The translations under genes and the position numbers were made by a program. From Methyloceanibacter sp. (GTDB lineage: Bacteria > Pseudomonadota > Alphaproteobacteria > Rhizobiales > Methyloligellaceae), in NCBI GenBank assembly GCA_030064755.1, contig JASJEH010000012.1, positions 1 to 46,572 of the forward strand: a stretch of 46,572 nt of DNA, read 5' to 3'. This document shows, piece by piece, positions 37,355 through 46,314 of the stretch. Each line of letters starts with the position of its first letter. The stretch's first letter is position 1. The notes beneath the pieces are model-generated. The model saw only the letters and a list, made by a program, of their open reading frames with translations, searched no databases and had not been told where the DNA came from.

Positions 37355-37363
37355 GGACCGCTG

Positions 37364-38089
37364 CTAGTTCGCAGCTTCCGTGGCCACGAGCTTCCAGTTC
37401 GGATTGCGGGAGGCCGTGTCGCGCGCAAAGGTCCAGATATCGGTCACTTCACGCACTTTCTTTGGATCGCCATCGACGATCTCGCCTGCCGCGTCGCGGG
37501 TGACCGAGATTAGCTCGCTCACAAACTTCACCGTAACGTAGGCTTGTTTGTTTTTAAGCTCCGCTTCAATGATGTCGGCCTTGTCAATGCCAACCAGCGT
37601 CGAGTGATGGGTCTCCCCGCGTCCCTCGCGCTCTGCAATCGCCCGGCTGAAGCCGTCGAGAACATCTTCGCCCAGAAGCTGATTCAGGGTTTTTTCGTCG
37701 CCCTCCGCAAAAGCGGCGACGATCATCTCGTAAGCCATCTTTGCGCCATCGATGAATTGCGCTGGATCGAAATCGGGATCGGCCTTGATAAGCGCCGTGA
37801 GCGACTTGCCCAGAGGGCTATCGGCTTTAGCGAAGCGCCCCAGCCGCTCCTGGATGTCCTCAGCCGAGGGGCCCGCCTCATCAGCGCCAGACGTGTCGGC
37901 GTTCCGGCCGCGGGGCAACGCGACGACGGTTCCGTCAGACGACGTCTGCTTAGCCTCGCGGCTGGAATAAGGATCGTAGGGCGGGCGTTCGTTGCCGGTC
38001 CGGCGGCCAAGCACGCTGCGCAGCCTGATAAAGATCACCACCGCGAGAACCAGGAACAGCAATGTATAGATATCGAAAGCTTCACTCAT
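37364..38089 (-). CDS. Tim44/TimA family inner-membrane protein
   Basis: The 241-residue protein opens with a membrane anchor (IYTLLFLVLAVVIFIRLRSV) and a proline-rich linker, then a Tim44 domain (about 105-240) with MIVAAFAEGDEKTLNQLL and IWTFARDTASRNPNWKLVAT. Such proteins are thought to be bacterial relatives of the mitochondrial import subunit Tim44. It lies upstream of mltA in the same frame, with a single UAG between. secB starts 332 bases away, divergent. Confidence 0.88.
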   Translation of the reverse strand: MSEAFDIYTLLFLVLAVVIFIRLRSVLGRRTGNERPPYDPYSSREAKQTSSDGTVVALPRGRNADTSGADEAGPSAEDIQERLGRFAKADSPLGKSLTALIKADPDFDPAQFIDGAKMAYEMIVAAFAEGDEKTLNQLLGEDVLDGFSRAIAEREGRGETHHSTLVGIDKADIIEAELKNKQAYVTVKFVSELISVTRDAAGEIVDGDPKKVREVTDIWTFARDTASRNPNWKLVATEAAN

Positions 38090-38421
38090 AGTCTTGCTGC
38101 CATCCAGTTCTGGACCGATCCGGTCCTATGCGGAATGCCAAGTGGTCTCTTTCTGCGGCATTGTGTGTCTCCGGCTTTTCCGACTTTGCGCTCTATATCG
38201 TCGTGCGACCAGAGGTTTTCTAGCGGTCAAAGCCCACCGCAGCGCATTTTTCACGTCGAGATCGCTGCAATGCACACTCAACTTACGTCATTCCCCTTCT
38301 AGACGCCAACCCCAAACGAGGCATAGCGCCGCCTTGGACTCCCGGAAGCGCTTTGACGAATTGCACACAACTCGTTTCCCGTGTTAGCCAGCGGTCGCAG
38401 ATTGCGCCCAGGGAGGACCAC
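38090..38421. other. Intergenic region between Tim44-like gene and secB
   Basis: About 332 bases separate the divergent starts. I see no gene. In many relatives an fxsA gene lies between these two; no FxsA-like helices are seen here. secB has a good GGGAGG before its ATG. Confidence 0.45.
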
Positions 38422-38940
38422 ATGGCCGAGAATGATAAGGAAAACATCCCGAAAGGGAGCAACGGCGACGCGCCGGCGGGCGCTGAGGACGGCAGCAAGG
38501 CCCAGCTCAACGTGCTCGCGCAATACGTGAAGGATTTATCGTTTGAAAGCCCGGGGGCACCGCAAACACTGCAAGGCCCTGGTGAAAACCCGCAGCTCCA
38601 GATCGGCGTCAATGTAAATGCTGGCCCCCGGGGAGACGACATCTACGAGACCGTGGTGCATCTCGAAGCCCATGCCAAGAGCGATGCCGGTGTCATCTAC
38701 AACGTCGAGCTCGACTATGGGGGGCTGTTCCGAATCAAGAATGTTCCTGAGAACATGCTGCAGCCGGTCTTGTTTGTAGATTGCCCGACGCTGTTGTTCC
38801 CATTCCTGCGCAGAGCGATCGCCGACGTGGTCCGGGATGGCGGGTTCCCGCCGCTCATGCTCGATCCCATCGACTTCGGCCGGCTGTATGCGCAGAACCT
38901 ATCGAAGGGCGGCGACGCCCCCTCCGGCCAGCCCAACTAG
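38422..38940 (+). CDS. secB: Protein-export chaperone SecB
   Basis: The 172-residue chaperone has QLNVLAQYVKDLSFESPGAPQTLQ-like opening strands, LFRIKNVPENMLQPVLFVDCP and the C-terminal LMLDPIDFGRLYAQNL. It holds exported proteins unfolded and delivers them to SecA. The first 28 residues are an acidic extension typical of alphaproteobacteria. The ATG at 38422 has GGGAGG seven bases upstream. Confidence 0.96.
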   Translation: MAENDKENIPKGSNGDAPAGAEDGSKAQLNVLAQYVKDLSFESPGAPQTLQGPGENPQLQIGVNVNAGPRGDDIYETVVHLEAHAKSDAGVIYNVELDYGGLFRIKNVPENMLQPVLFVDCPTLLFPFLRRAIADVVRDGGFPPLMLDPIDFGRLYAQNLSKGGDAPSGQPN

Positions 38941-38996
38941 AACCTCTCAGCCTCTAACGGGGCATCCCGACTAAGCCACGGACATCGCAGCGCCGC

Positions 38997-39686
38997 TTAC
39001 TCGTAGCGGCGCCAGACCGCTTGTTCGCCCAGTGTTGCGACGAAGGCGCGATGCGCCTCGCGCTCCTCGGGCGACAGGCGCGATGGGAGCGGATCCGCAC
39101 GCGGGGACACCGCGACGGTGCTTCCGGGCGTGTCAATTTGTTGAACGCTGTTTGCAGCGAGTTCCAGCCGGGCCTGCTTGCCGCCCACAAGCTCCACATA
39201 GACCGATGCAAGAAGACGGCAGTCGAGGAGCGCACCGTGTAGATCGCGCTCGCTGAGATCAATGCCGTAGCGGCGGCACAGCGCATCAAGGCTTGCGGGC
39301 GCGCCGGGATGACGCCGCCGCGCGAGCGCCAGCGTATCGACGATCCTGTCCCAAGCCAGAACTGGCTTCGAGGCCCATTCGAGCTCTGCATTCAAGAAGC
39401 CATAGTCGAATTTGGCGTTATGGATGACCAACATGGCGCTCTCGACGAATTCGAGGAACTCGTCGGCCTTGTCCACGAAGAGCGGCTTGTCGCTCAGAAA
39501 GTCGGTGGACAGCCCATGGACCGCAAAAGCCTGTTCGGGCATGTCGCGCTCAGGATTCAAGTAGCAATGCCAGGTCCGGCCCGTTGGGATGGAGTTCACC
39601 AGCTCTACGCAGCCGATCTCGACGATCCGATGGCCCTCCTTGGGATCCAGACCTGTCGTTTCCGTATCGAGAATGATCTCGCGCAC
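38997..39686 (-). CDS. dnaQ: DNA polymerase III epsilon subunit (3'-5' proofreading)
   Basis: The 229-residue protein has the exonuclease motifs DTETTGLD (Exo I, D7 and E9), HNAKFDYGFLN (Exo II) and HGALLDCRLLA (Exo III). It corrects errors in replication as part of the polymerase core. The start is GTG at 39686, with AAAGG upstream, six bases after the stop of coaE. It ends the ppsR-maf-aroE-coaE run. Confidence 0.95.
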   Translation of the reverse strand: MREIILDTETTGLDPKEGHRIVEIGCVELVNSIPTGRTWHCYLNPERDMPEQAFAVHGLSTDFLSDKPLFVDKADEFLEFVESAMLVIHNAKFDYGFLNAELEWASKPVLAWDRIVDTLALARRRHPGAPASLDALCRRYGIDLSERDLHGALLDCRLLASVYVELVGGKQARLELAANSVQQIDTPGSTVAVSPRADPLPSRLSPEEREAHRAFVATLGEQAVWRRYE

Positions 39687-39692
39687 GAGCCT

Positions 39693-40334
39693 TTAGGAGC
39701 CTCCGCTTTGTTGTTGTCCTTGCGCACGCAGGCGCTCCATGACCGTTCCGTCTTGCAGCTTAAGTGATTCGATCAGCTGATCGAGCTGGGCCTGCAGGTT
39801 TTCCAAAGTAGACCCGCTGTCGAGCACATGATCAGCCCGCGCCCTGCGGTCGGCATCGTCGAGCTGCCGGGCGCGCAGCGCCTCGAACTTCTGGACCGTC
39901 ATGCCGTCGCGCTCCAAAACGCGGGTCCGCTGCACCTTCTCCGGCGCACTCGCGGTAACGGTGACGTCCACGCGGCCCTCGGCGCCCGTCTCGAAGAGAA
40001 GCGGAATTTCGAGAACGGCCATGCTCGCGCCGGCCGCTTCCTGGTCGCACAGAAAATCGATCTCCGCTTGGGTGACCAGCGGGTGGACGATGCCCTCAAG
40101 CGCCTTGAGCCGCTCGGGCTGGCCGGCGACTTCCTTGACAAGAAGACCCCGGTCTACACGGCCATCGCGTGTCGTGCCCGGAAACGCGGCCTCAATGAGC
40201 GGGACGGCTTCCCCCTCGTAGAGCTGGTGCACATACGCGTCCGCATCGAACACGGGCACGCCATGCCGTTTGAAATGCGCCGCGGCGGAGCTCTTACCCA
40301 TGCCGATGCCGCCCGTGAGGCCGATTACCAGCAT
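39693..40334 (-). CDS. coaE: Dephospho-CoA kinase
   Basis: The 213-residue enzyme adds the last phosphate of coenzyme A. The P-loop is GLTGGIGMGKSS (5-16), followed by DADAYVHQLY with the catalytic aspartate, and a lid with TRDGRVDR. Its ATG shares one base with the aroE stop (TAATG). coaA is elsewhere in this window. Confidence 0.95.
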   Translation of the reverse strand: MLVIGLTGGIGMGKSSAAAHFKRHGVPVFDADAYVHQLYEGEAVPLIEAAFPGTTRDGRVDRGLLVKEVAGQPERLKALEGIVHPLVTQAEIDFLCDQEAAGASMAVLEIPLLFETGAEGRVDVTVTASAPEKVQRTRVLERDGMTVQKFEALRARQLDDADRRARADHVLDSGSTLENLQAQLDQLIESLKLQDGTVMERLRAQGQQQSGGS

Positions 40335-41176
40335 TAGCCGGCCTCCAATGTGGCAACCACCCGGGCCCGCAGCTCAGGTGTCACAGCAGGGCGAACGCCA
40401 AACCAGCGCTCGAATCCCGGTACGGCCTGGTGCAACAGCATGCCCAAGCCGTCGACCGCTACGAGCCCGCGTGCGCGCGCAGCCTCGAGCAGCGGCGTTT
40501 CCAGGGGCACATAGACGATGTCCGTCACCACAGCGCTGGCGGGAAGCGCGGACACCATGATGTCCAGGGGCGGTTGTCCAGTCATGCCAAGGCTCGTTGA
40601 ATTGACCAGGAGCCCGCACGCTGACAGTGCGGCATTTTTCGTCTCCCAGGGAATGACTTCGACGGGTCCGCCAAACTCGCGTGCTAGTGCCTCGGCCTTC
40701 GCCACCGTGCGATTGGTCAGAAGGATCCGGGGAACGCCGGACTCGACGAGGCCATGGATGATCGCGCGCGCAGCCCCACCGGCCCCAAGCACCATGGCCA
40801 CGTCCGCGCCATCGCACCAAGTAGGGGCCAGCGTATCAAGATTGGTCATGAATCCGTAGGCATCCGTGTTGCTGCCCTGGAGCGCACCCCTCTCATCAAG
40901 CCACACGGTGTTGACCGCACCGATCGCCTGCGCCGCGTCGTCCGCGTGATCGACGGCACGCAACGCGGCCTCCTTGTGGGGCAAGGTGACATTGGCGCCA
41001 ACATAGCCGTGCGCCGACAGGCTGCGGAGAAAACCGCCGATATCCTCCGGGGTCACGGCTTCCTTCACATAGGCGCCGTCAATGCGGTAATGCTCGAGCC
41101 AATAGCCATGAATCACAGGTGAGCGAGAGTGCTCGACCGGCCAGCCAATCACGCAGGCGCGCGGCGTGTCGCTCAT
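40334..41176 (-). CDS. aroE: Shikimate dehydrogenase
   Basis: The 280-residue enzyme reduces 3-dehydroshikimate with NADPH in aromatic synthesis. VIGWPVEHSRSPVIHGYW and NVTLPHKEAA (catalytic lysine) form the shikimate site; GAGGAARAI is the NADPH loop, and AIGAVNTVW follows. The ATG at 41176 is preferred over 41200. It overlaps maf slightly only if the longer start were used. Confidence 0.95.
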   Translation of the reverse strand: MSDTPRACVIGWPVEHSRSPVIHGYWLEHYRIDGAYVKEAVTPEDIGGFLRSLSAHGYVGANVTLPHKEAALRAVDHADDAAQAIGAVNTVWLDERGALQGSNTDAYGFMTNLDTLAPTWCDGADVAMVLGAGGAARAIIHGLVESGVPRILLTNRTVAKAEALAREFGGPVEVIPWETKNAALSACGLLVNSTSLGMTGQPPLDIMVSALPASAVVTDIVYVPLETPLLEAARARGLVAVDGLGMLLHQAVPGFERWFGVRPAVTPELRARVVATLEAG

Positions 41177-41183
41177 TGTCCCG

Positions 41184-41807
41184 TCATCCTTGGATCGCAC
41201 CTTCGCGCCGCAACGCGTCGAGAAGCGGGAGGAGCGGCAGGCCGAGGATCGAGAAGTAGTCGCCGTCTATCTTCTCGAAAAGCTGGATTCCGAGGGATTC
41301 GACTTGATAGGCGCCCACTGCCGCCAATACACCTTGGCCAGCCGTGGCAAGGTAGCGGCCGACAAATTCCGGCGACAAAGGCCGCATGGTCAGCGTTGCG
41401 ACATCGGTATGCGCCCAGACGGTTGCGCCTCCGGTGGCCACGACCACGGCAGTATGCAGTTGGTGGCTCTTGCCGCTCAGGTCGAGAAGCCGGCCGCGCG
41501 CTTCTTCGAGAGACGACGGCTTCCCGTAGATCTTGTCGCCAACGGCCATGATCTGATCCGCCCCGATGACGAACGAGCCCCCAGCCCCTGCACTCACAGC
41601 CTCAGCTTTCGCACGTGCCAAGACCTCGGCAACATCGCTTGGTTCGACGGTACCTTCGAGACCCATCGCTGTACGCATGGCGCCCTCGTCGAGGCCCGCG
41701 GCCTTTGTAGTAAAGGAGAGCCCGGCGCCTTCGAGAAGCTTGCGCCGGGGCAAGCTGGCGGACGCAAGGACTAGGGGCCGGCAACCTTCTTGGAGAAATG
41801 TACTCAT
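41184..41807 (-). CDS. maf: Maf family nucleoside triphosphate pyrophosphatase
   Basis: The 207-residue protein has VLASASLPRRKLLEGAG, VIGADQIMAVGDKIYGKP and LRREGAI, the Maf fold that hydrolyses non-standard nucleotides. ATGA overlaps the end of ppsR (41804-41807), which links translation of the two. Exact substrate (dTTP/UTP or m7GTP types) is not decided by what I see. Confidence 0.93.
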   Translation of the reverse strand: MSTFLQEGCRPLVLASASLPRRKLLEGAGLSFTTKAAGLDEGAMRTAMGLEGTVEPSDVAEVLARAKAEAVSAGAGGSFVIGADQIMAVGDKIYGKPSSLEEARGRLLDLSGKSHQLHTAVVVATGGATVWAHTDVATLTMRPLSPEFVGRYLATAGQGVLAAVGAYQVESLGIQLFEKIDGDYFSILGLPLLPLLDALRREGAIQG

Positions 41808-42640
41808 GAGTCTAATGCCGGCGCATCGCGATCGTCATACAGGCGAATGATCGCGGCAGCCGTCTCCTCGATCGATCGCCGGGTGACATCGATAATGGGC
41901 CAGCCGCGGCGCGCACAGAGCTGGCGGGTTTGTGCGATCTCGGCGGCAATGGCGTCGCGATCAACATAGTCATCCAGGTGACCATGGGCCTGCTCGATGA
42001 CCCGGTTATGGCGCACCTGGGAGATCCGCTCCGGGCTCGCGACAAGCGCGACAACAAAGGCGCTCGTATCATCTTCGAGCTGCGGTGGGATCGGCACGCC
42101 GGGAACCAATGGGACATTGGCTGTCTTGAGCCCGCGATTGGCAAGATAGATGCTGGTCGGGGTCTTCGAGGTTCGGCTAATGCCGAGCAGAATGATGTCG
42201 GCATCGTCCAAATTGTCCGGCAGATGACCGTCGTCATGCATCATGGTGAAGTTCAACGCTTCAATACGTTTGAAGTAATCGGCATCCAGCTGGTGCTGAC
42301 CGCCAACTGTGGGGGTCGACGCCATACCCAGATAGCTCTCAAAGACTTTGAGGACATTCAGGAGCGGAGCGACATACGGAACGTTCAGCTGCTTGCAGGC
42401 CTGTTCCAGCTTCTCTGCCAGGTCACGATTGAAAAGCGTGTAAAGCACAATGCCCGGCGCCGCTTCGACGTCTCTCAAGACGCGCTCCAGTTCGCGCTCG
42501 CTCCGCACGAGCGGATGCAGATGCTCGATCGCCCGTGCGGCAGCGTACTGCACGCCAACGGCCCGCGCGATCGTCACGAGCGTCTCGCCCGTGGCGTCTG
42601 AGATCATATGCAGATGAAATGTGCGCTGTTGGATATCCAT
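41804..42640 (-). CDS. ppsR: Pyruvate, phosphate dikinase / PEP synthase regulatory protein (DUF299)
   Basis: The 278-residue bifunctional kinase-pyrophosphorylase switches PEP synthase or PPDK by threonine phosphorylation. LHMISDATGETL opens the protein and the P-loop-like GISRTSKTPTSIYLANRGLK is the nucleotide site. In Caulobacter and Rickettsia a gene of this family borders the origin of replication opposite hemE, as here. It opens the run toward dnaQ. Confidence 0.93.
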   Translation of the reverse strand: MDIQQRTFHLHMISDATGETLVTIARAVGVQYAAARAIEHLHPLVRSERELERVLRDVEAAPGIVLYTLFNRDLAEKLEQACKQLNVPYVAPLLNVLKVFESYLGMASTPTVGGQHQLDADYFKRIEALNFTMMHDDGHLPDNLDDADIILLGISRTSKTPTSIYLANRGLKTANVPLVPGVPIPPQLEDDTSAFVVALVASPERISQVRHNRVIEQAHGHLDDYVDRDAIAAEIAQTRQLCARRGWPIIDVTRRSIEETAAAIIRLYDDRDAPALDS

Positions 42641-43069
42641 TGTACGACCATTGGATAACTGGGCCTGGCGAGGTGAGCAACATTACGCGGCGTTTCGGCT
42701 CTCCCCGCTAACCAGGAAACCATACGCTTTGTTTTTCACAGATTCGTCTGTGTCTAGATCGTGACGGAGTTTATCAGCAGGGGGGACAATAGCCTTTTTC
42801 ATCCCCAACTCCGAGCGGGTGAAACCCACAAGCCATAGGGCTGTTCTCAAGACCCAAGCCGACGCAAAAAGCGCTTATGACTCAGCCGCTTATTTCCAAC
42901 ATCACAGACGCTTAGCCACAGCGGAGTGCGCGTATCGCTATACCGTCAGAGTCGGGCCTAAGTAGCCTGTTGAAAGAGTGGTGATGAAGATGAATGTCCG
43001 CTATTCACGCAATAACAAAAATAACAAAAACCCTTTTAAAGACTCTTCTTATTAGTTTTAGAGAGACGC
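42641..43069. other. Candidate chromosomal replication origin
   Basis: This 429-base gap lies between divergent ppsR and hemE, the known place of the Caulobacter/Rickettsia origin. DnaA-box-like sequences are TTTTTCACA (42732-42740), TTAGCCACA (42912-42920) and CTATTCACG (43001-43009), each with one or two mismatches to TTATNCACA. Four GANTC sites (42741, 42879, 42949, 43041) suit CcrM methylation. The right end is AT-rich with two copies of ATAACAAAA (43012-43030), a possible unwinding element. No gene of 60 codons seems real here. Confidence 0.55.
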
Positions 43070-44113
43070 ATGGCTGTCCCCAACCTCCCGTTTCTATCGG
43101 TCTTAAGTGGCCAGGCCTGTTCGCCGCCCCCAATGTGGCTCATGCGTCAGGCGGGGCGTTACCTTCCGGAGTATCGGGAAATTCGGAAGAACGTTCCGTC
43201 GTTCTTGGATCTCTGCCTCACGCCAAAGCTTGCGGCTGAGGTGACCCTTCAGCCCTTGCGACGTTTTCCGTTTGATGCGTCCATCGTGTTCTCTGACATT
43301 CTCATCGTCCCGCATGCACTCGGGCAGTCCGTTACTTTCGTCGAGGGTGAAGGACCGAAACTCGATCCAATTCGTGACGCGGCGGCGCTGGCGCGGCTCG
43401 ATCCTACAAAGGCATCCTCAAGGCTCTCTCCCGTCTATGAGACGGTGGAACGGGTCGTCGCTGGGCTTCCGGACCATGTGCCGCTAATCGGGTTCTGTGG
43501 CGCGCCCTGGACCGTGGCGACCTATATGGTGGAAGGGGCCGGCAGTAAGGATCAGGCAAAGGCACGGGGCTTGGCTTACGCCGACCCCACCCTGTTTCAG
43601 GCGATGATCGACACGATCGTTGAGACGTCGGTAGGCTATCTTCTAGGACAGGTCGCTGCGGGCTGCCGGGCGCTCCAGATCTTCGATAGCTGGTCGGGCA
43701 GCCTCCCGGAGGATGCCTTCGCGCAATGGTGCATAGCGCCAACACGAGAGATCGTCACCAAGGTGAAGGCGCAAGTGCCGGATGTTCCGATCATCGGCTT
43801 CCCCCGTGGGTCAGGGCCCTCGGCGGCACGCTATGCGGCCGAGACCGGCATCGATGCCATTGGCTGCGATACGAGCCTCCCGGTTGAATGGATTCGCGAC
43901 ACGCTTCAACCGATGATGCCGGTCCAAGGCAATCTCGACCCCGTGCTGCTTGTGGCTGGCGGACCTGCTCTAGACGCAAGGGTGCGGGAGATCCTCGCTG
44001 TCCTCGGCGAGAAGCCGTTCATCTTCAATCTGGGCCATGGCATCTTGCCGGAGACGCCCATCGCGAACGTGGAACGGCTCGTGCAGCTGGTGAAGGGCGA
44101 AGACGCCGCTTAA
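43070..44113 (+). CDS. hemE: Uroporphyrinogen decarboxylase
   Basis: The 347-residue enzyme makes coproporphyrinogen III in heme synthesis. PPMWLMRQAGRYLPEYREIR is the family signature, with the substrate-binding arginines; GFCGAPWTVATYMVEG and the C-terminal NLGHGILPETP also fit. hemJ follows after 15 bases. The upstream region is the candidate origin. Confidence 0.97.
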   Translation: MAVPNLPFLSVLSGQACSPPPMWLMRQAGRYLPEYREIRKNVPSFLDLCLTPKLAAEVTLQPLRRFPFDASIVFSDILIVPHALGQSVTFVEGEGPKLDPIRDAAALARLDPTKASSRLSPVYETVERVVAGLPDHVPLIGFCGAPWTVATYMVEGAGSKDQAKARGLAYADPTLFQAMIDTIVETSVGYLLGQVAAGCRALQIFDSWSGSLPEDAFAQWCIAPTREIVTKVKAQVPDVPIIGFPRGSGPSAARYAAETGIDAIGCDTSLPVEWIRDTLQPMMPVQGNLDPVLLVAGGPALDARVREILAVLGEKPFIFNLGHGILPETPIANVERLVQLVKGEDAA

Positions 44114-44128
44114 GGACCTGAAAAACCT

Positions 44129-44557
44129 ATGTTTCTTCTGTACATCAAGGCGTTTCACATCATCTCGGTGATCGCCTGGATGGCCGGGATCCTCTATCTA
44201 CCAAGGCTCTTCGTCTATCATACTGAGGCGGAAATCGGCTCGAAGCAGTCCGAGACCTTCAAGATCATGGAGCGGCGCCTTCTGAAGGCAATCACGATCC
44301 CTGCGATGATCGCTTCCTGGATCTTCGGGCTGATCCTTGCCTACTACCTCGTGAATTGGTCCGCGGCCGGCTGGTTTCACGTCAAGCTGCTCTTGGTCAT
44401 TGCCATGTCGGCCTTCACAGGCGTCCTGGGAGTTTGGACCCGGGCATTTGCCGAGGATCGCAACACGCACACCCAGCGTTTCTATCGGTTCGTCAACGAG
44501 GTCCCGACCCTTCTCATGATTGCGATTGTCATATTGGCGGTGGTACGGCCTTTTTAG
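44129..44557 (+). CDS. hemJ: Protoporphyrinogen oxidase HemJ
   Basis: The 142-residue membrane protein has four hydrophobic helices; KAFHIISVIAWMAGILYLPRL near the start has the conserved heme-linked histidine. It oxidises protoporphyrinogen IX in bacteria that lack HemG and HemY. Its place next to hemE supports the call. It is followed by the rho leader. Confidence 0.93.
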   Translation: MFLLYIKAFHIISVIAWMAGILYLPRLFVYHTEAEIGSKQSETFKIMERRLLKAITIPAMIASWIFGLILAYYLVNWSAAGWFHVKLLLVIAMSAFTGVLGVWTRAFAEDRNTHTQRFYRFVNEVPTLLMIAIVILAVVRPF

Positions 44558-44853
44558 GGGCCTATTAGGGCTCATTACGTTTTTTTGCGCCCCTATTGCG
44601 GTTCAGCCCAAATTCAAGCGAATTCTGTGCGGCTTTTGAGCCAAGTCTATTCCGCCTTGGAGATGCGTCTGCTATAAGCGACTCGAAACCAGTCTAAAGA
44701 CCTGACTTCCAGTCCGGCATTTGACGCGGACTGGCTGGGCGGTCCCCCCCGCCCTCCCGCCATAGATCACCCCTTATCCTCTCTCTTGGTACGCGTGCTG
44801 GAAGGCGCGCGGCAATCTAAACAACAACCCTCATTCCCATTGGAGTTAGCAGC
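44558..44853 (+). promoter_or_regulatory. rho leader with hairpin
   Basis: About 296 bases separate hemJ from rho. A perfect 8-bp stem, CCAGTCCG (44709-44716) and CGGACTGG (44727-44734), is followed by a C-rich stretch at 44743-44761, the sort of unstructured RNA that Rho binds. In E. coli rho is known to be attenuated by its own product in such a leader. Feedback here is inferred. Confidence 0.45.
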
Positions 44854-46119
44854 GTGCAGGAAATGAAGCTGCAAGAATTGAAGGCCAAATCGCCGACGGA
44901 GCTTTTGAGCTTCGCCGAGGAGGTCGAAGTCGAAAACGCGAACGCCATGCGCAAGCAGGAACTGATGTTCGCGATCCTAAAGCAACTCGCCGCCCGCGAG
45001 GTGGACATCACCGGCCAGGGCGTTGTCGAAGTTCTGCAAGACGGATTCGGCTTCCTACGGTCACCGGATTCGAACTATCTGGCCGGCCCTGACGACATCT
45101 ACGTTTCGCCCTCGCAAATCCGGCGCTTTGGTCTTCGGACCGGCGACACGGTGGAGGGGCAGATTCGCAGCCCCAAGGACGGCGAACGCTACTTCGCGCT
45201 CCTCAAGGTCAATACGATCAATTTCGAGGAACCCGAGAAGCAGCGCCACAAGATCCACTTCGACAACCTCACCCCCCTCTATCCGGACGAAGCGCTGGAG
45301 ATGGAGACCGAGGACCCGACCAAGAAGGATTACACAGGCCGGGTCATCGACATCGTCGCGCCCATCGGTAAAGGCCAGCGCGGCCTGATCGTGGCCCAGC
45401 CGCGCACCGGTAAGACGATCATCCTCCAAAACATCGCCCACTCGATCACGGCGAACCATCCGGAGTGCTATCTGATCGTGCTTCTGATCGACGAACGCCC
45501 GGAAGAAGTGACGGACATGCAGCGCTCGGTGAAGGGCGAGGTCGTGTCCTCCACCTTCGATGAGCCGGCGGCCCGCCACGTGCAGGTGGCCGAGATGGTC
45601 ATCGAAAAAGCCAAACGCCTGGTCGAGCATGGCCGCGACGTGGTGATTCTGCTGGATTCGATCACGCGCCTTGGCCGCGCCTACAACACGGTGGTTCCCT
45701 CGTCGGGCAAAGTGCTGACCGGCGGTGTGGACGCCAACGCGCTCCAGCGTCCGAAGCGTTTCTTCGGCGCCGCGCGCAATATCGAAGAAGGCGGTTCACT
45801 GACGATTATCGCCACGGCGCTGATCGACACGGGAAGCCGCATGGACGAAGTCATCTTCGAAGAGTTCAAGGGCACCGGTAACTCCGAAGTCGTGCTCGAC
45901 CGCAAGGTCGCCGACAAGCGCGTGTTCCCGGCCATCGACATCGCCCGCTCCGGCACCCGCAAAGAAGAGCTGCTGGTCGAGAAGGATCAGCTCAAAAAGA
46001 TGTACGTGCTCCGCCGCATCCTGAACCCCATGGGCACCATGGACGCCATCGAGTTCCTGGTCGACAAGCTGAAGCAGACCAAGAACAACGACGAGTTCTT
46101 CGACTCGATGAATACGTAG
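44854..46119 (+). CDS. rho: Transcription termination factor Rho
   Basis: The 421-residue hexameric helicase ends transcription at C-rich RNA. The N-terminal cold-shock-like RNA domain ([23 protein letters not shown]), Walker [21 protein letters not shown] and the R-loop GTRKEELL are intact. The GTG at 44854 has GGAG nine bases upstream; an ATG three codons later lacks spacing. It is followed by a palindromic repeat. Confidence 0.97.
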   Translation: MQEMKLQELKAKSPTELLSFAEEVEVENANAMRKQELMFAILKQLAAREVDITGQGVVEVLQDGFGFLRSPDSNYLAGPDDIYVSPSQIRRFGLRTGDTVEGQIRSPKDGERYFALLKVNTINFEEPEKQRHKIHFDNLTPLYPDEALEMETEDPTKKDYTGRVIDIVAPIGKGQRGLIVAQPRTGKTIILQNIAHSITANHPECYLIVLLIDERPEEVTDMQRSVKGEVVSSTFDEPAARHVQVAEMVIEKAKRLVEHGRDVVILLDSITRLGRAYNTVVPSSGKVLTGGVDANALQRPKRFFGAARNIEEGGSLTIIATALIDTGSRMDEVIFEEFKGTGNSEVVLDRKVADKRVFPAIDIARSGTRKEELLVEKDQLKKMYVLRRILNPMGTMDAIEFLVDKLKQTKNNDEFFDSMNT

Positions 46120-46211
46120 GGGCTTTGCGTGCCGCCTCCTGCGGCGGGCTCCTGCGGGCGCCTCAGGATGAGGGCGGAGTCCGTGGCAAGAAGTTGCTTC
46201 TACCCTCTGAC

Positions 46212-46300
46212 TCGTCATGGCCGGGCTTGACCCGGCCATCCACGAATGTGAAGCGCGGCCTGGAAGACGTGGATGCCCGGATCAAGTCCGGGCATGACGA
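46212..46300. repeat. Dispersed inverted repeat after rho
   Basis: Two 33-base arms, 46212-46244 (TCGTCATGGCCGGGC...) and 46268-46300 (...GCCCGGGCATGACGA type), are inverted copies with a few mismatches. Each arm also forms its own hairpin (CCGGG/CCCGG). This sequence type, with GTCATGGCCGGGCTTG, is widespread in Hyphomicrobiales intergenic regions. It may serve as a 3' end for rho. Confidence 0.7.
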
Positions 46301-46314
46301 AGTGCTCGACGCCG

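Noticed and set aside
44555-44595. TAGGGGC ... GCCCCTA pair after hemJ with a T run, as a terminator
   Set aside because: The T run lies inside a 27-base loop, before the second arm, so it is not an intrinsic terminator.
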